From Ectothiorhodospiraceae bacterium 2226 (GTDB taxonomy: Bacteria > Pseudomonadota > Gammaproteobacteria > GCA-013348725): a DNA stretch of 64,000 nucleotides. The notes beneath the pieces were generated by a model, which saw nothing but the letters and a program-made list of their open reading frames with translations, searched no databases and was not told the DNA's origin. This document shows positions 22,798 to 31,932 of this stretch, piece by piece. The stretch lies in NCBI GenBank assembly GCA_013348725.1, contig CP054689.1:1910501-1974500 (forward strand), written 5' to 3'. Positions within the stretch are counted from its first letter, which is position 1, and each line of letters starts with the position of its first letter. A program made the position numbers and the translations under genes.

Positions 22798-25212
22798 ATG
22801 GCCATCCAGGACTCGCGCCACCTGATTGCGGTCGGCTTTGGTTTGGTTCTGGCGCTTACGGTTGCCCTCGGCTCCATCGGGCTGAGCCGCATGCAGGCGA
22901 TCTACGAGCGTATGGACGTGGTGGTCAACGAGCACAACGTGAAGATCGCGTTGGTCACCGGCATGCAAAACGCCGCCCGCGAGCGCTCGATCATCCTGCA
23001 TCACCTGGCCATCACTGCCGACCCGTTCGATCGGGAGGCGGGCCTGCAGCGTTTCGGTCAGATGGCATCCGACTTCATGGTCGCGCGCGATGCGCTCCGC
23101 GAGCTTACGCTTAGCGAGGCGGAGGCGGCTCTGCTGGAGGAGACGCGCCGGCTCGTGATGCGGGGCACCCGGATCCAGGAGGAGGTACTCGAGTTGGTGC
23201 TGGCCGGTCGTGAGGAACCCGCACGCGAACGTCTCATCCACGCCGCCATTCCGGCCCAGAACGATGTGCTGGCTGTGTTACATGAACTGCTGGCCTACCA
23301 GAGCCAATCGGCGGCTGCAGCGGTCGGTGAGGCCGAGGAGGCCTACCGTTACGCCCGCGCCTTCATGCAGGTGGTGGGGCTCGCGGTGCTTGTGTTGGGC
23401 GTCCTCATCGGATACTACGTCATGCGCCGCACGGCCGACGTGGAGGCGGAGCTTGCGCGCGAGAAGGAGCGTGCCGAAGTGACCCTGCACGCGATCGGGG
23501 ACGGGGTGATTACTGCCGATACGTGGGGGCGCATCGAATACCTCAATCCCATGGCGCAGGCGCTCACCGGATGGAGCGCGACCTTCGCCCGTGGACGGGC
23601 GCTGGAGGAGGTCTTCCGCATCGAGGATGAGCGGGGCCGCCCGCTGGGCTCGCCGCTCGGCTCGCATCTCGAGAGCATGCCGGACGGGCCGGTGGTCGGG
23701 TTGACCGAACACGCTTGGCTGCGCGCACGGGACGGCAGGCGGCTGCCCATCGAACAGGGCACGGCGCCGCTGCGCGACCCGCGCGGCCGACCGATCGGCG
23801 CCCTGCTGGTGTTCCGCGACGTCAGCAAGACCGAGGAGCTCGCGCGCCAGTTGACCTGGGCGGCTACCCACGACGCGCTGACGGGGCTGGCCAACCGGCG
23901 CCAGTTCGACGCGCGGCTGCGGGAGCTCCTGGCGCAGGCGCGCCAGGAAGGCGAGCAGCACGCCGTGCTCTATTTCGATCTCGACCGCTTCAAGCTGATC
24001 AACGACAGCTGCGGTCATGCCGCCGGCGACGAACTGTTGCGCGCGCTTACCAAGCGCCTGCAGGAGAGCCTCCGCGCCGACGACATGCTTGCGCGCCTCG
24101 GCGGCGACGAGTTCGGCCTGCTGCTCGAGCACTGCCCCCTGGCGCGCGCCAAGGAGATCGCCGAAACCTGTCGTCAGGTGATTGCCGATTATCGCTTCGT
24201 TTGGCGCGACAAGGTGCTTGAAGTGGGGGTCAGCATCGGTGTGGTTCCCCTGCTTCCCGACAGCGAGTCGCCTGCCGCGATCATGAGCGCGGCGGATGCC
24301 GCCTGCTACCTCGCGAAAGACCTCGGCCGCAATCGTGTCTATGTCACCAGCGACGAGAACGACGTCGCCCTGGTGCGCCGCCGCGGCGAGATGCGTTGGG
24401 TGGAGCGGATCGGCCATGCGCTCAGGGGGGACGGCTTTTGTTTGTACTATCAGGCCATCGCGCCCATTGCCGAGCGGGCGGGGCAGCGCTGTCATTACGA
24501 GGTGCTGCTGCGTATGCGCGACGGCGACGGCTCGCTCATTCCGCCGTTGGCATTTCTGCCCGCGGCCGAGCGCTACAACCTGATGCCCGCGGTGGACCGC
24601 TGGGTGATCCGCGCGACCCTCGCGCACCTGCGCGCCCACCGCGATCCCGGCCTGCACCTGGCCATCAACCTCTCGGGTCAATCCTTGACGGACGATCGGC
24701 TGCTGACCTTCATCTACGACGAGATCGAAGCGGCCGGCGTGGCCCCCGAACAGCTGTGCTTCGAGATCACGGAAACCGCCGCCATCGCCAACTTCGAGCG
24801 CGCCTTGGAGTTGATCCGCGGCCTGCGCGCGCGCGGGTGCCGCTTCGCCTTGGACGACTTCGGCAGCGGCATGTCCTCGTTTGGCTACTTGCGGGAGCTG
24901 GAAGTCGACTACCTCAAGATCGACGGCAGCTTCGTGCGCGACATGCTCACCGACCCTGTCGACCACGCCATCGTGGAGGGCATCATTCGCATCGGCCGAA
25001 TCATGAACATCGGCACCATTGCCGAGTACGTGGAAGACGAGCGCGTGCTGTTGCGCCTGCGCGAACTCGGCGCGGACTTTGCCCAGGGCTACGGCATTCA
25101 TCGCCCGCAGCGCCTCGATGGCCCCATCGACGCCTGCTTCCCCGTGCTCGGACCGGCGCTTCCCGCGGACGAAACCGCGCTTGCTAAACTGAACGACAAC
25201 GCCAACGGATAG
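22798..25212 (+). CDS. membrane GGDEF/EAL cyclic-di-GMP signalling protein with PAS domain
   Basis: An 804-residue signalling protein. Two helices (about residues 10-30 and 190-212) flank a periplasmic four-helix sensor domain of about 160 residues. A PAS domain follows (about 225-345), then GGDEF (LGGDEFGLL, about 441-449, intact active site), then EAL (about 540-790). In the EAL domain the signature reads EVLLRM instead of EALL, and AEGVE is AEYVE; the other catalytic residues ([28 protein letters not shown]) are in place. It could both make and break c-di-GMP. The gene immediately precedes the O-methyltransferase gene with 5 bp between, so they may be an operon. Confidence 0.9.
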   Translation: MAIQDSRHLIAVGFGLVLALTVALGSIGLSRMQAIYERMDVVVNEHNVKIALVTGMQNAARERSIILHHLAITADPFDREAGLQRFGQMASDFMVARDALRELTLSEAEAALLEETRRLVMRGTRIQEEVLELVLAGREEPARERLIHAAIPAQNDVLAVLHELLAYQSQSAAAAVGEAEEAYRYARAFMQVVGLAVLVLGVLIGYYVMRRTADVEAELAREKERAEVTLHAIGDGVITADTWGRIEYLNPMAQALTGWSATFARGRALEEVFRIEDERGRPLGSPLGSHLESMPDGPVVGLTEHAWLRARDGRRLPIEQGTAPLRDPRGRPIGALLVFRDVSKTEELARQLTWAATHDALTGLANRRQFDARLRELLAQARQEGEQHAVLYFDLDRFKLINDSCGHAAGDELLRALTKRLQESLRADDMLARLGGDEFGLLLEHCPLARAKEIAETCRQVIADYRFVWRDKVLEVGVSIGVVPLLPDSESPAAIMSAADAACYLAKDLGRNRVYVTSDENDVALVRRRGEMRWVERIGHALRGDGFCLYYQAIAPIAERAGQRCHYEVLLRMRDGDGSLIPPLAFLPAAERYNLMPAVDRWVIRATLAHLRAHRDPGLHLAINLSGQSLTDDRLLTFIYDEIEAAGVAPEQLCFEITETAAIANFERALELIRGLRARGCRFALDDFGSGMSSFGYLRELEVDYLKIDGSFVRDMLTDPVDHAIVEGIIRIGRIMNIGTIAEYVEDERVLLRLRELGADFAQGYGIHRPQRLDGPIDACFPVLGPALPADETALAKLNDNANG

Positions 25213-25217
25213 CCCCC

Positions 25218-25886
25218 ATGTCACGCCGTACCCTGGGCCTGGACGACAGGCTGTACACCTATCTGCTCGATGCCTCCCTGCGCGAGCCCCCGCTACTGGC
25301 CGAACTGCGCGAGGAGACCGCGCGCGACCCCATGGCCGACATGCAGATCGCGCCCGAGCAAGGCCAGTTTCTCGCGCTGCTGGTGCGCCTGCTCAGCGCG
25401 CGACGGGTGCTCGAGATCGGCACCTTCACCGGCTACAGCGCCCTGTGGATGGCGCTGGCGCTGCCCGGCGAGGGCCGCGTCGTGACCTGCGACCTGAGCG
25501 ACGAGTGGACCGCGGTGGCGCGCCGTTACTGGCAGCAGGCGGGCGTCGGCGAGCGGGTCGAGCTGCGTCTGGGGCCCGCGGCCGAGACGCTGCGGGAGCT
25601 GCGGGACCTGGGTGAGGAGGGGCGCTACGATCTCGCCTTCATCGACGCCGACAAGGCGTCCTACGACACGTATTACGAGCACTGCCTCGCCCTGGTACGC
25701 CCCGGCGGCTTGATCGCGGTCGACAACGTGCTGTGGGGCGGCAGCGTCGCCGACCCGAGCGTCGAGGATGCCGACACGGCGGCCATCCGCGCCCTGAACC
25801 GCAAGGTGCGCGACGATGCGCGGGTGGATACCAGTCTCCTGCCGTTGGCCGACGGCCTGTTGCTCGCGCGACGGCGGGGGGACTGA
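25218..25886 (+). CDS. O-methyltransferase (class I SAM-dependent, catechol type)
   Basis: A 222-residue SAM-dependent O-methyltransferase of the catechol/caffeoyl-CoA type. SAM motifs: [16 protein letters not shown] (about residues 58-73), the acidic CDLSDEW after strand 2, and the [15 protein letters not shown] metal-binding segment (about 140-154; aspartates coordinate Mg). DNVLWGGSV and the C-terminal [12 protein letters not shown] complete the fold. The substrate is unknown; the fold typically methylates vicinal hydroxyls. It lies 5 bp downstream of the c-di-GMP gene. Confidence 0.88.
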   Translation: MSRRTLGLDDRLYTYLLDASLREPPLLAELREETARDPMADMQIAPEQGQFLALLVRLLSARRVLEIGTFTGYSALWMALALPGEGRVVTCDLSDEWTAVARRYWQQAGVGERVELRLGPAAETLRELRDLGEEGRYDLAFIDADKASYDTYYEHCLALVRPGGLIAVDNVLWGGSVADPSVEDADTAAIRALNRKVRDDARVDTSLLPLADGLLLARRRGD

Positions 25887-25889
25887 ACG

Positions 25890-26078
25890 ATGGGGTTGGC
25901 GCTGTGGGAGCAATTGTTGCTGGGCGTGCTCGTGCTACTGGTTTTGCTGTGGTTCGGGCCGGGTATCAAGGCCGTGTTCAAGCAGAGCAGCGAGGCCCAG
26001 GAGCGTGACTGGATGGGTGTTCTGGTTCCCATCGCATTCGTGGTGTTGTTCGTGCTGCTGCTCATCATGTTGGTGTAA
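25890..26078 (+). CDS. small membrane protein, 62 aa
   Basis: A 62-residue peptide with two hydrophobic helices (about residues 7-24 and 43-60) joined by a charged linker (GIKAVFKQSSEAQERDWMG). The ATG at 25890 follows the methyltransferase stop by 3 bp and is preceded by GGGGGGA, so it belongs to the same transcript. No family is recognised. The helix-linker-helix shape with a basic then acidic linker resembles small membrane chaperone subunits, but that is only a shape comparison. Confidence 0.6.
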   Translation: MGLALWEQLLLGVLVLLVLLWFGPGIKAVFKQSSEAQERDWMGVLVPIAFVVLFVLLLIMLV

Positions 26079-26147
26079 TGGGCGGCTCGCAAGCCGCCGT
26101 CCCGCGGTCGTATACTGCGCCATCCTCTCTGGCTCGGTGATATCGCT

Positions 26148-26678
26148 ATGAAGCGTCGTTGGCTATTCCTCTCTCTGCTGAGCGTGTGGTTGCTGAGCGC
26201 CTGTCAGGCGCTGACCACGCGCGAGATGGACGTGCTCGAGGGCGCGACCCTGACGCTGCGCGAGCCGCTCACCTTTCCCGCCGGCGACACGCGGCTGCAT
26301 ATCCAGGGCGGCGAGACGCGTAGCTATTGGCGCATCAACCAGTACCAGACCCACTGCCGCCTCGAGCTGGATGGGGCGCGGGAACAGGCTCACACGCTCC
26401 AGCCGGGCGAGTTCCGCGTCGCGCGGGTGCGCTACGAATGGGATCAGGTGCAGCATGGCGAGCAGCCGGTGATGGTCGCAGGGCTCGGCGCGTTCGCCGG
26501 CGGCGGCGCACTGACCTCGCGCATCGAGATCGTGGTGCTGGAACTCGACTCGGCCGAGCAGCCCGAGTTCGCCCGCGTGCGCTGCATGCAGTGGATGGAT
26601 CCGCAGTGGGCACGCGTGCCCACCCTCGACGAGGTGCGCGGCGCCCTTGGCGAGCGCTTCGTGCTCGAGTTGCCCTGA
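26148..26678 (+). CDS. predicted lipoprotein, 176 aa
   Basis: A 176-residue secreted protein with a lipoprotein signal (residues 1-18 hydrophobic, LLSAC with Cys19 as the lipidated residue). The mature part is mixed strand and helix, with the pairs Y-W-R at about 48-52 and repeated V-x-R-V-R-Y-E-W (about 83-91), giving the look of a small beta-rich envelope domain. Two cysteines besides Cys19 are seen (about residues 64 and 149). I do not recognise the family. The start ATG follows an ordinary leader without a strong ribosome-binding site. It precedes the hairpin-repeat region. Confidence 0.65.
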   Translation: MKRRWLFLSLLSVWLLSACQALTTREMDVLEGATLTLREPLTFPAGDTRLHIQGGETRSYWRINQYQTHCRLELDGAREQAHTLQPGEFRVARVRYEWDQVQHGEQPVMVAGLGAFAGGGALTSRIEIVVLELDSAEQPEFARVRCMQWMDPQWARVPTLDEVRGALGERFVLELP

Positions 26679-26766
26679 GGCGCCGAGGCAAGCCGTCATA
26701 ACGCCGGGCCCGCGCCACCGGCAAGCGCGTCCGGAAGCCCTGATCCATTCAAGGTTACGGTTACCC

Positions 26767-26937
26767 GCGGCACAGGCATGTGCCGCGCGGTCTGAGCCAT
26801 CCGGTATGGATGGATTCAGCCCCTCCAACAGTGCCGCCGTGCGCCACGGCCACCGGCCGTGGCGCACGAAGCGTCGCGAAAACCACGCCTTTCCCTACGC
26901 GTGGTCCGAGGAATCCCGGATGGATTCATTCAGACCT
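26767..26937. repeat. multi-hairpin intergenic repeat, diverged copy A
   Basis: This 171-bp stretch lies between the lipoprotein gene and the bcp gene. It holds successive hairpins: GCGGCACA-GGCA-TGTGCCGC (26767-26786); a partial GGTCTGA...TCAGCCC unit with inner stem CCATCC/GGATGG (26789-26822); a perfect 14-bp stem (26838-26851 with 26855-26868); CCACGC/GCGTGG (26883-26904); and GGTCCGA...TCAGACC with inner AATCC/GGATT (26903-26936). The last part is clearly homologous to the 38.4-kb tandem repeats. Confidence 0.75.
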
Positions 26938-27035
26938 TTCTTAGGGCGCTTGATTCTCTCGCCCAATCGCTTACCATCCGGCGGCACAGGCGCGGCGTTC
27001 GCCGCGCCCCACCATCAGGAACAGGTGACACGCCT

Positions 27036-27509
27036 ATGCTGGAGAACGGGCAAGCCGCCCCCGAATTCGAACTCCCCGATGCGGACATGCGCTTGGTCCC
27101 CCTGACCAAGTTCCGCGGAACCAAGCACGTTGTGCTCTACTTCTATCCGAAGGACGACACCTCCGGCTGTACCCTGGAGGCGATCGACTTCTCCAATCTC
27201 ATCGACGACTTCGACCGCCTGGATACGGTGGTGCTCGGCGTCAGTCCCGACGACCCCATCAGCCACGACGCCTTCCGCGAGAAGCATGGCTTGTCCGTGC
27301 AGCTGCTCTCGGATGCCGACCTCGAGGCCTGCACCCTCTACGACGTATGGCGCGAGAAGGAAAAGGACGGGGTGAAGAGGATGGGGGTGTTGCGCTCGAC
27401 CTTCATCATCGACAAGGACGGCGTCGTGCGTCATGCCCTCTACGGCGTGAAGGCGCACGGGCATGCGGCCCAGGTGCTCGAGCTGGTACGCGGGCTGGAC
27501 GGCGCCTAA
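27036..27509 (+). CDS. bcp: Bcp/PrxQ-type peroxiredoxin
   Basis: A 157-residue thiol peroxidase. The fold begins GQAAPEFELPDADM, with the peroxidatic cysteine in DDTSGCTLEAIDF (Cys at about residue 45). In classical PrxQ a resolving cysteine follows five residues later; here that position is isoleucine, so this one lacks the usual PrxQ pair. A further cysteine is present in LEACTLYD (about 95) and might serve. STFIIDKDGVVRHA is the usual C-terminal strand. The protein detoxifies hydroperoxides in the cytoplasm using thioredoxin or glutaredoxin. ATG at 27036 gives the standard N-terminus. Confidence 0.88.
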   Translation: MLENGQAAPEFELPDADMRLVPLTKFRGTKHVVLYFYPKDDTSGCTLEAIDFSNLIDDFDRLDTVVLGVSPDDPISHDAFREKHGLSVQLLSDADLEACTLYDVWREKEKDGVKRMGVLRSTFIIDKDGVVRHALYGVKAHGHAAQVLELVRGLDGA

Positions 27510-27537
27510 GGTCGGATCAGCCCGCGCGCGGCTCCGC

Positions 27538-27637
27538 CGTCGCCAACGGCGTAGCCGTTGACGACGAAGCGACGGGAGAACCACGTTTTTCGCGTCGCGT
27601 GGTCCGAGAAGCCCAGGAGGGGCTTATTCGGACTTAT
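27538..27637. repeat. multi-hairpin intergenic repeat, diverged copy B
   Basis: A copy of the same repeat between the convergent bcp gene and the 90-residue hypothetical gene. Stems: CGTCGCCAACGGC with GCCGTTGACGACG (27538-27550 / 27554-27566, one C-A mismatch), GCGACG/CGTCGC (27569-27574 / 27593-27598), and GGTCCGA...TCGGACT with inner AAGCCC/GGGCTT (27601-27634). The sequence between shared stems differs from the 38.4-kb copies but pairing is kept. Confidence 0.72.
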
Positions 27638-27638
27638 A

Positions 27639-27911
27639 TCAGTTATCGCCCGGGCGCCACACGCCGAAGGCCGATTCGGGCGGCGCCTGTTTGGGCTGAC
27701 TCTGTTCGGCCACGTGCTGCGCGAAGTCGCCAAGTTGCTCGATGGTCTCGCGCTGAGCCTCCGCGGGCAGGTCCAGGCGTCCGACCATGAAGCCCATGAC
27801 CGCAGCGACGTATTGCACGGCGATCATGGGGTCCTTGGCGCGCTCGTCGGCGCTCACCACGGCCTCCTGCACCTTGCGCACCAATTGTAGGGATAGTTGC
27901 AGTTCGCTCAT
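27639..27911 (-). CDS. conserved hypothetical protein, 90 aa
   Basis: A soluble 90-residue helical protein (MSELQLSLQLVRKVQEAVVSADERAKD) with a hydrophobic core in the middle (PMIAVQYVAAVMGFMVGRLD) and a proline- and glutamine-rich C-terminal tail. It has no cysteine and no obvious family. Its stop codon lies 1-2 bp beyond the end of the repeat copy at 27538-27637. The next gene, the M16 protease, is divergent from it. Confidence 0.6.
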   Translation of the reverse strand: MSELQLSLQLVRKVQEAVVSADERAKDPMIAVQYVAAVMGFMVGRLDLPAEAQRETIEQLGDFAQHVAEQSQPKQAPPESAFGVWRPGDN

Positions 27912-28150
27912 GCTCGCTCCGCGTCCGTCGTTAACGTGTCGGGACTCCGGTACTTGGGGTGCTCACCCCGAGTAAGCCCGACGCAAACGGACACTATAGC
28001 GCCAGTACCCTGCAGGGGACCAGATGCCGCGGGCGCCATTCCCCGGTGTCGAGGCCGGGCCGCGGCCTCTATAATGGCCCGATGGGCGCGTCGTTCCCCC
28101 GAGGGGTGAGGCGGCGCGTCAGCCCCTGGACGACCAAAGGTACCATCGTC

Positions 28151-31117
28151 ATGAGCAAGGAATCGGCGCAGACCCTGCGCCGCGCGCCACAGGCCGCAGC
28201 GACCCAAGCCCATCCCGCCTTCGAGTTCGTGCGTGCCGAGCGTATCGAGTCCCTCAATCTGGCGGTCGAGGAGTATCGGCACCGCAACACTGGCGCGGTC
28301 CACTACCACCTCGCGGCGGACAATGACGAGAACGTGTTTCTGGTCGCGCTGCGCACCATGCCGCAGGACTCCACCGGGGTCGCTCACATCCTCGAGCACA
28401 CGGTGCTGTGCGGCAGCGAGCGCTACCCGGTGCGCGATCCGTTCTTCATGATGATCCGCCGCTCGCTGAACACCTTCATGAATGCCTTCACCAGCAGCGA
28501 CTGGACGGCCTATCCCTTCGCGAGCAAGAACCGCAAGGACTTCAATAATCTGCTCGACGTCTACCTGGACGCGGTGTTCTTCTCGCGCCTGCACGAGCTC
28601 GACTTCGCGCAGGAGGGCCATCGCCTGGAGTTCGAGCAGCCGGACGATCCGACTACGCCCCTGGTCTACCGCGGCGTGGTGTACAACGAGATGAAGGGCG
28701 CGATGAGCTCGCCGGCGAGCGTCCTGTGGCACACGTTCACCAAATACCTGTTTCCGACCACCACGTATCACTACAACAGCGGCGGCGAGCCGGACCACAT
28801 CCCCGATCTCAGCTACGCGGCGCTGAAGGCCTTCTACCGCACGCATTACCACCCCTCCAACGCGGTGTTCATGACCTACGGCGATATCCCGGCGGCCGAG
28901 CATCAGGCGCACTTCGAAGAGCGCGCCTTGCACCGCTTCGAGCGGCTGGAGACGCACCTCGCCGTGCCCGACGAAAAGCGCTATTACGCGCCGGTGAACG
29001 TGGAGGAGAGCTATCCGGCCGAGGACGGCGCGGAAGGGGACAAGACCCATATCGTGCTCGGCTGGCTGCTCGGCCCGAGCACCGACCTGGAGGAGATGCT
29101 CAAGGCGCACCTGCTCTCCAGTGTGCTGCTGGACAATAGCGCCTCGCCGCTGCGCCGTGCGCTGGAGACCACCGAGCTTGGGCGCGCACCCTCGCCGCTC
29201 TGTGGGGTGGAAGACTCCAACCGCGAGATGAGCCTCATGTGCGGCCTGGAAGGCTCGCGCCCCGAACGCGCCGAGGCGCTCGAGCAGTTGGTGCTCGAGG
29301 TGCTGCGCGAGGTGGCCGAACACGGCGTGCCGCAGGACCGGCTCGACGCGGCCCTGCACCAGTTGGAGTTGAGCCAGCGCGAGATCACCGGCGGCAGCTA
29401 CCCGTACGGGTTGCACCTCATCCTGACCGGCCTGTCGGCCGGCATTCACCGCGGCGATCCGGTCGCGGTGCTGAACCTCGATCCCGTGCTCGAGCGCTTG
29501 CGCGAGCAGGTGCGGGAGCCCGATTTCGTGCAGCGGCTGGTGCGCGAGCGGCTGCTGGACAACCCGCACCGCGTGCGCCTGACGCTCAAGCCCGACGCCG
29601 AGATGGGGACGCGTGCCGAGCAGGCGGTCGCCCAGCGCTTGGCGGCGCGCAAGGCGCGCCTAAGCGAGGCCGAGCGCGCGTTTGTGGTGAATCGCGCGCA
29701 GGAACTCAAGGCGCGCCAGGAACAGCACGACGACCCGGGCGTACTGCCCAAGGTCGGCCTGGAGGACGTGCCGCCGGAGCTTGCCATTCCCGAGGGGCGC
29801 GTGGTGGGCGAGAAGCCCGTGCCGCTGACCTTCTACGGGCAGGGCACCAATGGACTGGTGTACCAGGATCTGGTGATCGAGCTGCCCGAGCTGGAGGACG
29901 ACCTGCTGGAGGTGCTGACCCATTACACCGCCTCCCTGACCGAGGTGGGTTCGGGCGGGCGCGATTACCTGGAGACCCAGTCGCTGCACTTTGCGGTGAC
30001 CGGCGGCCTCGGTGCCCGCGCCACCGTGCGCGGCGCGGTGGACGACGAACAGCGGGTCAAGGGTTACTTCGTGTTGTCCGGCAAGGCGCTGGCGCGCAAT
30101 GCCGACGCGCTATCGGACTTGATGCGGGAGACGCTCGAGCAGGTGCGTTTCGATGAGCACCGGCGCATCCGCGAGCTGATGGCGCAGCGGCGCGAGGCGC
30201 GGGAGCGCAGCATCACCGGCAACGGCCACGCGCTCGCCATGAAGGCGGCGGCGAGCGGCATGAGCCCCACCGCCGCGTTCGCCCATCGCGTGCGCGGGCT
30301 GGAGGGTATTCGCGCGCTGCGGGCGCTGGATGCCGAACTCGATGCCGAGGGCGGCGTGGCGCGCCTGGTGGAGCGCTTCGAGCGCTTGCACGAGCGCGTG
30401 CTGGCCGCCCCGCGTCAGTTCCTGCTGGTGGGCGAGGCAGAGCGCGGCGAGGCGTTGGCGCAAGGGCTCGCCGCGCGTTGGGCCGACGCGCCCGCGGGCG
30501 CGGTCGCCTTTCAGGCGTTGGCCTTGCCCGGGGTGCGTAACCCCGTGCGTCAGTTCTGGTCTACGTCCACGCAGGTCAACTTCTGCGCCAAGGCCTACCC
30601 GACGGTGCCGATGGAGCACCCGGACGCCGCCGCGCTGGCGGTGCTCGGGGTGTTCCTGCGCAACGGTTTTCTGCACCGCGCGATCCGCGAGCAGGGCGGC
30701 GCCTACGGCGGCGGGGCGGGACAGGATTCGGACAGCGCGGCGTTCCGCTTCTTCTCCTATCGCGATCCTCGCCTGGAGGAGACCTTGGCCGACTTCGACC
30801 GCTCGATCGAGTGGCTGCTCAGCGCCCGCCACGAGCCGCGCGCGCTGGAGGAGGCGGTGCTCGGCGTGATCGGCAGTTTCGACAAGCCGGGCTCGCCCGC
30901 CGGCGAGGCCAAGCAGGCCTTCCACAACAAACTCTACGGACGCACGTCGGAGCGTTTGCAGCAGTTCCGCAAACGCATACTGGCGGTGAGCCTGGACGAC
31001 CTGCGGCGCGTGGGCGAGACCTATCTGCGCCCCGAGCAGGCGAGTGTGGCGGTGGTCTCCAACGCGGGTTGTCTGGAGCGCGCCGCCGCGTTGGAGCTGG
31101 AAGTCTGCAAGCTCTGA
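28151..31117 (+). CDS. M16 family zinc metallopeptidase (PreP-like)
   Basis: A 988-residue M16C peptidase similar in length to PreP, which degrades peptides inside a closed chamber. The zinc site is the inverted HxxEH: HILEH (about residues 83-87) with the downstream glutamate (about 155-165). The N-terminal catalytic domain is followed by linker and two more M16 domains, with the C-terminal inactive one containing an R-Y pair (about 850-870; GAYGGGAG and FRFFSYRDPR). No signal peptide is seen with the ATG at 28151, so the enzyme is cytoplasmic. It degrades small peptides by family precedent. GGTACCATCGTC precedes the ATG and no good ribosome-binding site is obvious. Confidence 0.9.
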   Translation: MSKESAQTLRRAPQAAATQAHPAFEFVRAERIESLNLAVEEYRHRNTGAVHYHLAADNDENVFLVALRTMPQDSTGVAHILEHTVLCGSERYPVRDPFFMMIRRSLNTFMNAFTSSDWTAYPFASKNRKDFNNLLDVYLDAVFFSRLHELDFAQEGHRLEFEQPDDPTTPLVYRGVVYNEMKGAMSSPASVLWHTFTKYLFPTTTYHYNSGGEPDHIPDLSYAALKAFYRTHYHPSNAVFMTYGDIPAAEHQAHFEERALHRFERLETHLAVPDEKRYYAPVNVEESYPAEDGAEGDKTHIVLGWLLGPSTDLEEMLKAHLLSSVLLDNSASPLRRALETTELGRAPSPLCGVEDSNREMSLMCGLEGSRPERAEALEQLVLEVLREVAEHGVPQDRLDAALHQLELSQREITGGSYPYGLHLILTGLSAGIHRGDPVAVLNLDPVLERLREQVREPDFVQRLVRERLLDNPHRVRLTLKPDAEMGTRAEQAVAQRLAARKARLSEAERAFVVNRAQELKARQEQHDDPGVLPKVGLEDVPPELAIPEGRVVGEKPVPLTFYGQGTNGLVYQDLVIELPELEDDLLEVLTHYTASLTEVGSGGRDYLETQSLHFAVTGGLGARATVRGAVDDEQRVKGYFVLSGKALARNADALSDLMRETLEQVRFDEHRRIRELMAQRREARERSITGNGHALAMKAAASGMSPTAAFAHRVRGLEGIRALRALDAELDAEGGVARLVERFERLHERVLAAPRQFLLVGEAERGEALAQGLAARWADAPAGAVAFQALALPGVRNPVRQFWSTSTQVNFCAKAYPTVPMEHPDAAALAVLGVFLRNGFLHRAIREQGGAYGGGAGQDSDSAAFRFFSYRDPRLEETLADFDRSIEWLLSARHEPRALEEAVLGVIGSFDKPGSPAGEAKQAFHNKLYGRTSERLQQFRKRILAVSLDDLRRVGETYLRPEQASVAVVSNAGCLERAAALELEVCKL

Positions 31118-31183
31118 CAGGATACTGAAAAAGCCGACCTGCCTTTTCAACGCCCCGCCCCCCTAATCCGGGCGCGGCTACGC

Positions 31184-31300
31184 CACATCAAACACGTGCG
31201 TGTTCGATGTGCGGGTGAGGCCTTGCGACGGGGGACGGCGCAAGGCCGGTCTGGTGCGGGGTGAGCCGCACCCGCCGGCGAGTCTCCGGGGGCACCGGAG
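31184..31300. other. array of four hairpins upstream of a small gene
   Basis: Between the M16 gene and the gene at 31351 there are four successive inverted repeats: CACATCAAACAC with GTGTTCGATGTG (31184-31195 / 31200-31211, one mismatch); GGCCTTGCG/CGCAAGGCC (31219-31227 / 31239-31247); GGTGCGG/CCGCACC (31253-31259 / 31266-31272); and CTCCGG/CCGGAG (31284-31289 / 31295-31300). They are close together, suggesting an RNA leader or a structured intergenic element. They are not homologous to the 38.4-kb repeat. Confidence 0.6.
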
Positions 31301-31350
31301 GCGCCCCGGGTGTGTCCAAGCGATTTTCATCAAAACAAAGCGAGGAAGTG

Positions 31351-31635
31351 ATGGCATCCGATGCGGAGGCTTTGACGGTCGCGTACAGCGAAGACGGTGT
31401 GGAACTGGTTAAAGAACTGGACAAGGTCATCCTGACCAAAGGGGCGTGGGCGACGGTCATCTTCAAATACCAGGACCTCGACCGGCAGAGCAACGAGTAC
31501 GGTCCGTCGCGGTACACCATTCGCCGTTATCAGAAGCGCAACGGCGTGTACACCCAAAAGTCGAAGTTCAACATATCGAGCGACGATCAGGCGCGCGCGC
31601 TCATCGCCGCGCTGCAGAAGTGGACCGCATCCTGA
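31351..31635 (+). CDS. conserved hypothetical protein, 94 aa
   Basis: A 94-residue protein, beta-rich then helical: MASDAEALTVAYSEDGVELV, then AWATVIFKYQDLDRQSNEYG and RYTIRRYQKRNGVYTQKSKFNIS, ending in a helix (DDQARALIAALQKWTAS). It has no cysteine, no membrane segment and no enzyme motif. ATG at 31351 has GAGGAAG upstream. A multi-hairpin leader lies just before it. The neighbouring genes at 31687 and 31929 are in the same direction, suggesting an operon. I recognise no family. Confidence 0.65.
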   Translation: MASDAEALTVAYSEDGVELVKELDKVILTKGAWATVIFKYQDLDRQSNEYGPSRYTIRRYQKRNGVYTQKSKFNISSDDQARALIAALQKWTAS

Positions 31636-31686
31636 CCGATCGCCCGCTTCCGGGCTTGGTGTTGTTGATGCGTTGAGGAGTGAACG

Positions 31687-31932
31687 ATGGACGATCAAAC
31701 CCGCACCCAACTCGAGGCCGCCGCCTTTCGGCGCTTGGTCGAGCATCTGCGCGAGCGCAAGGACGTGCAGAACATTGACCTGATGAACCTGGCCGGCTTC
31801 TGCCGCAACTGCCTCTCCAAGTGGTACAAGGCCGCCGCCGAGGAGCAGGGGGTCGAGCTCGATTACGAACAGGCACGTCAGATCGTGTATGGCATGCCCT
31901 ACGAGGAATGGAAACAGAAGTACCAGAAATGA
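31687..31932 (+). CDS. DUF1244 protein
   Basis: An 81-residue protein of the DUF1244 family. The characteristic motif is GFCRNCLSKWYKAAAEEQG (residues about 38-56), with two cysteines in CRNC, possibly a metal site, followed by YEEWKQKYQ at the end. The family is small and of unknown function. The stop codon overlaps the ATG of the next gene (ATGA), so translation of the two is coupled. Confidence 0.88.
   Translation: MDDQTRTQLEAAAFRRLVEHLRERKDVQNIDLMNLAGFCRNCLSKWYKAAAEEQGVELDYEQARQIVYGMPYEEWKQKYQK

Noticed and set aside
22798-25212. EAL domain judged inactive because of EVL and AEYVE
   Set aside because: EVL is common in active members and all other catalytic residues are present, so inactivity cannot be stated.
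23278-25224. 648-residue open frame antisense to the GGDEF/EAL gene
   Set aside because: It is low-complexity, rich in Ala/Arg/His/Gln, and lies exactly opposite an excellent multi-domain protein; typical GC-rich shadow.
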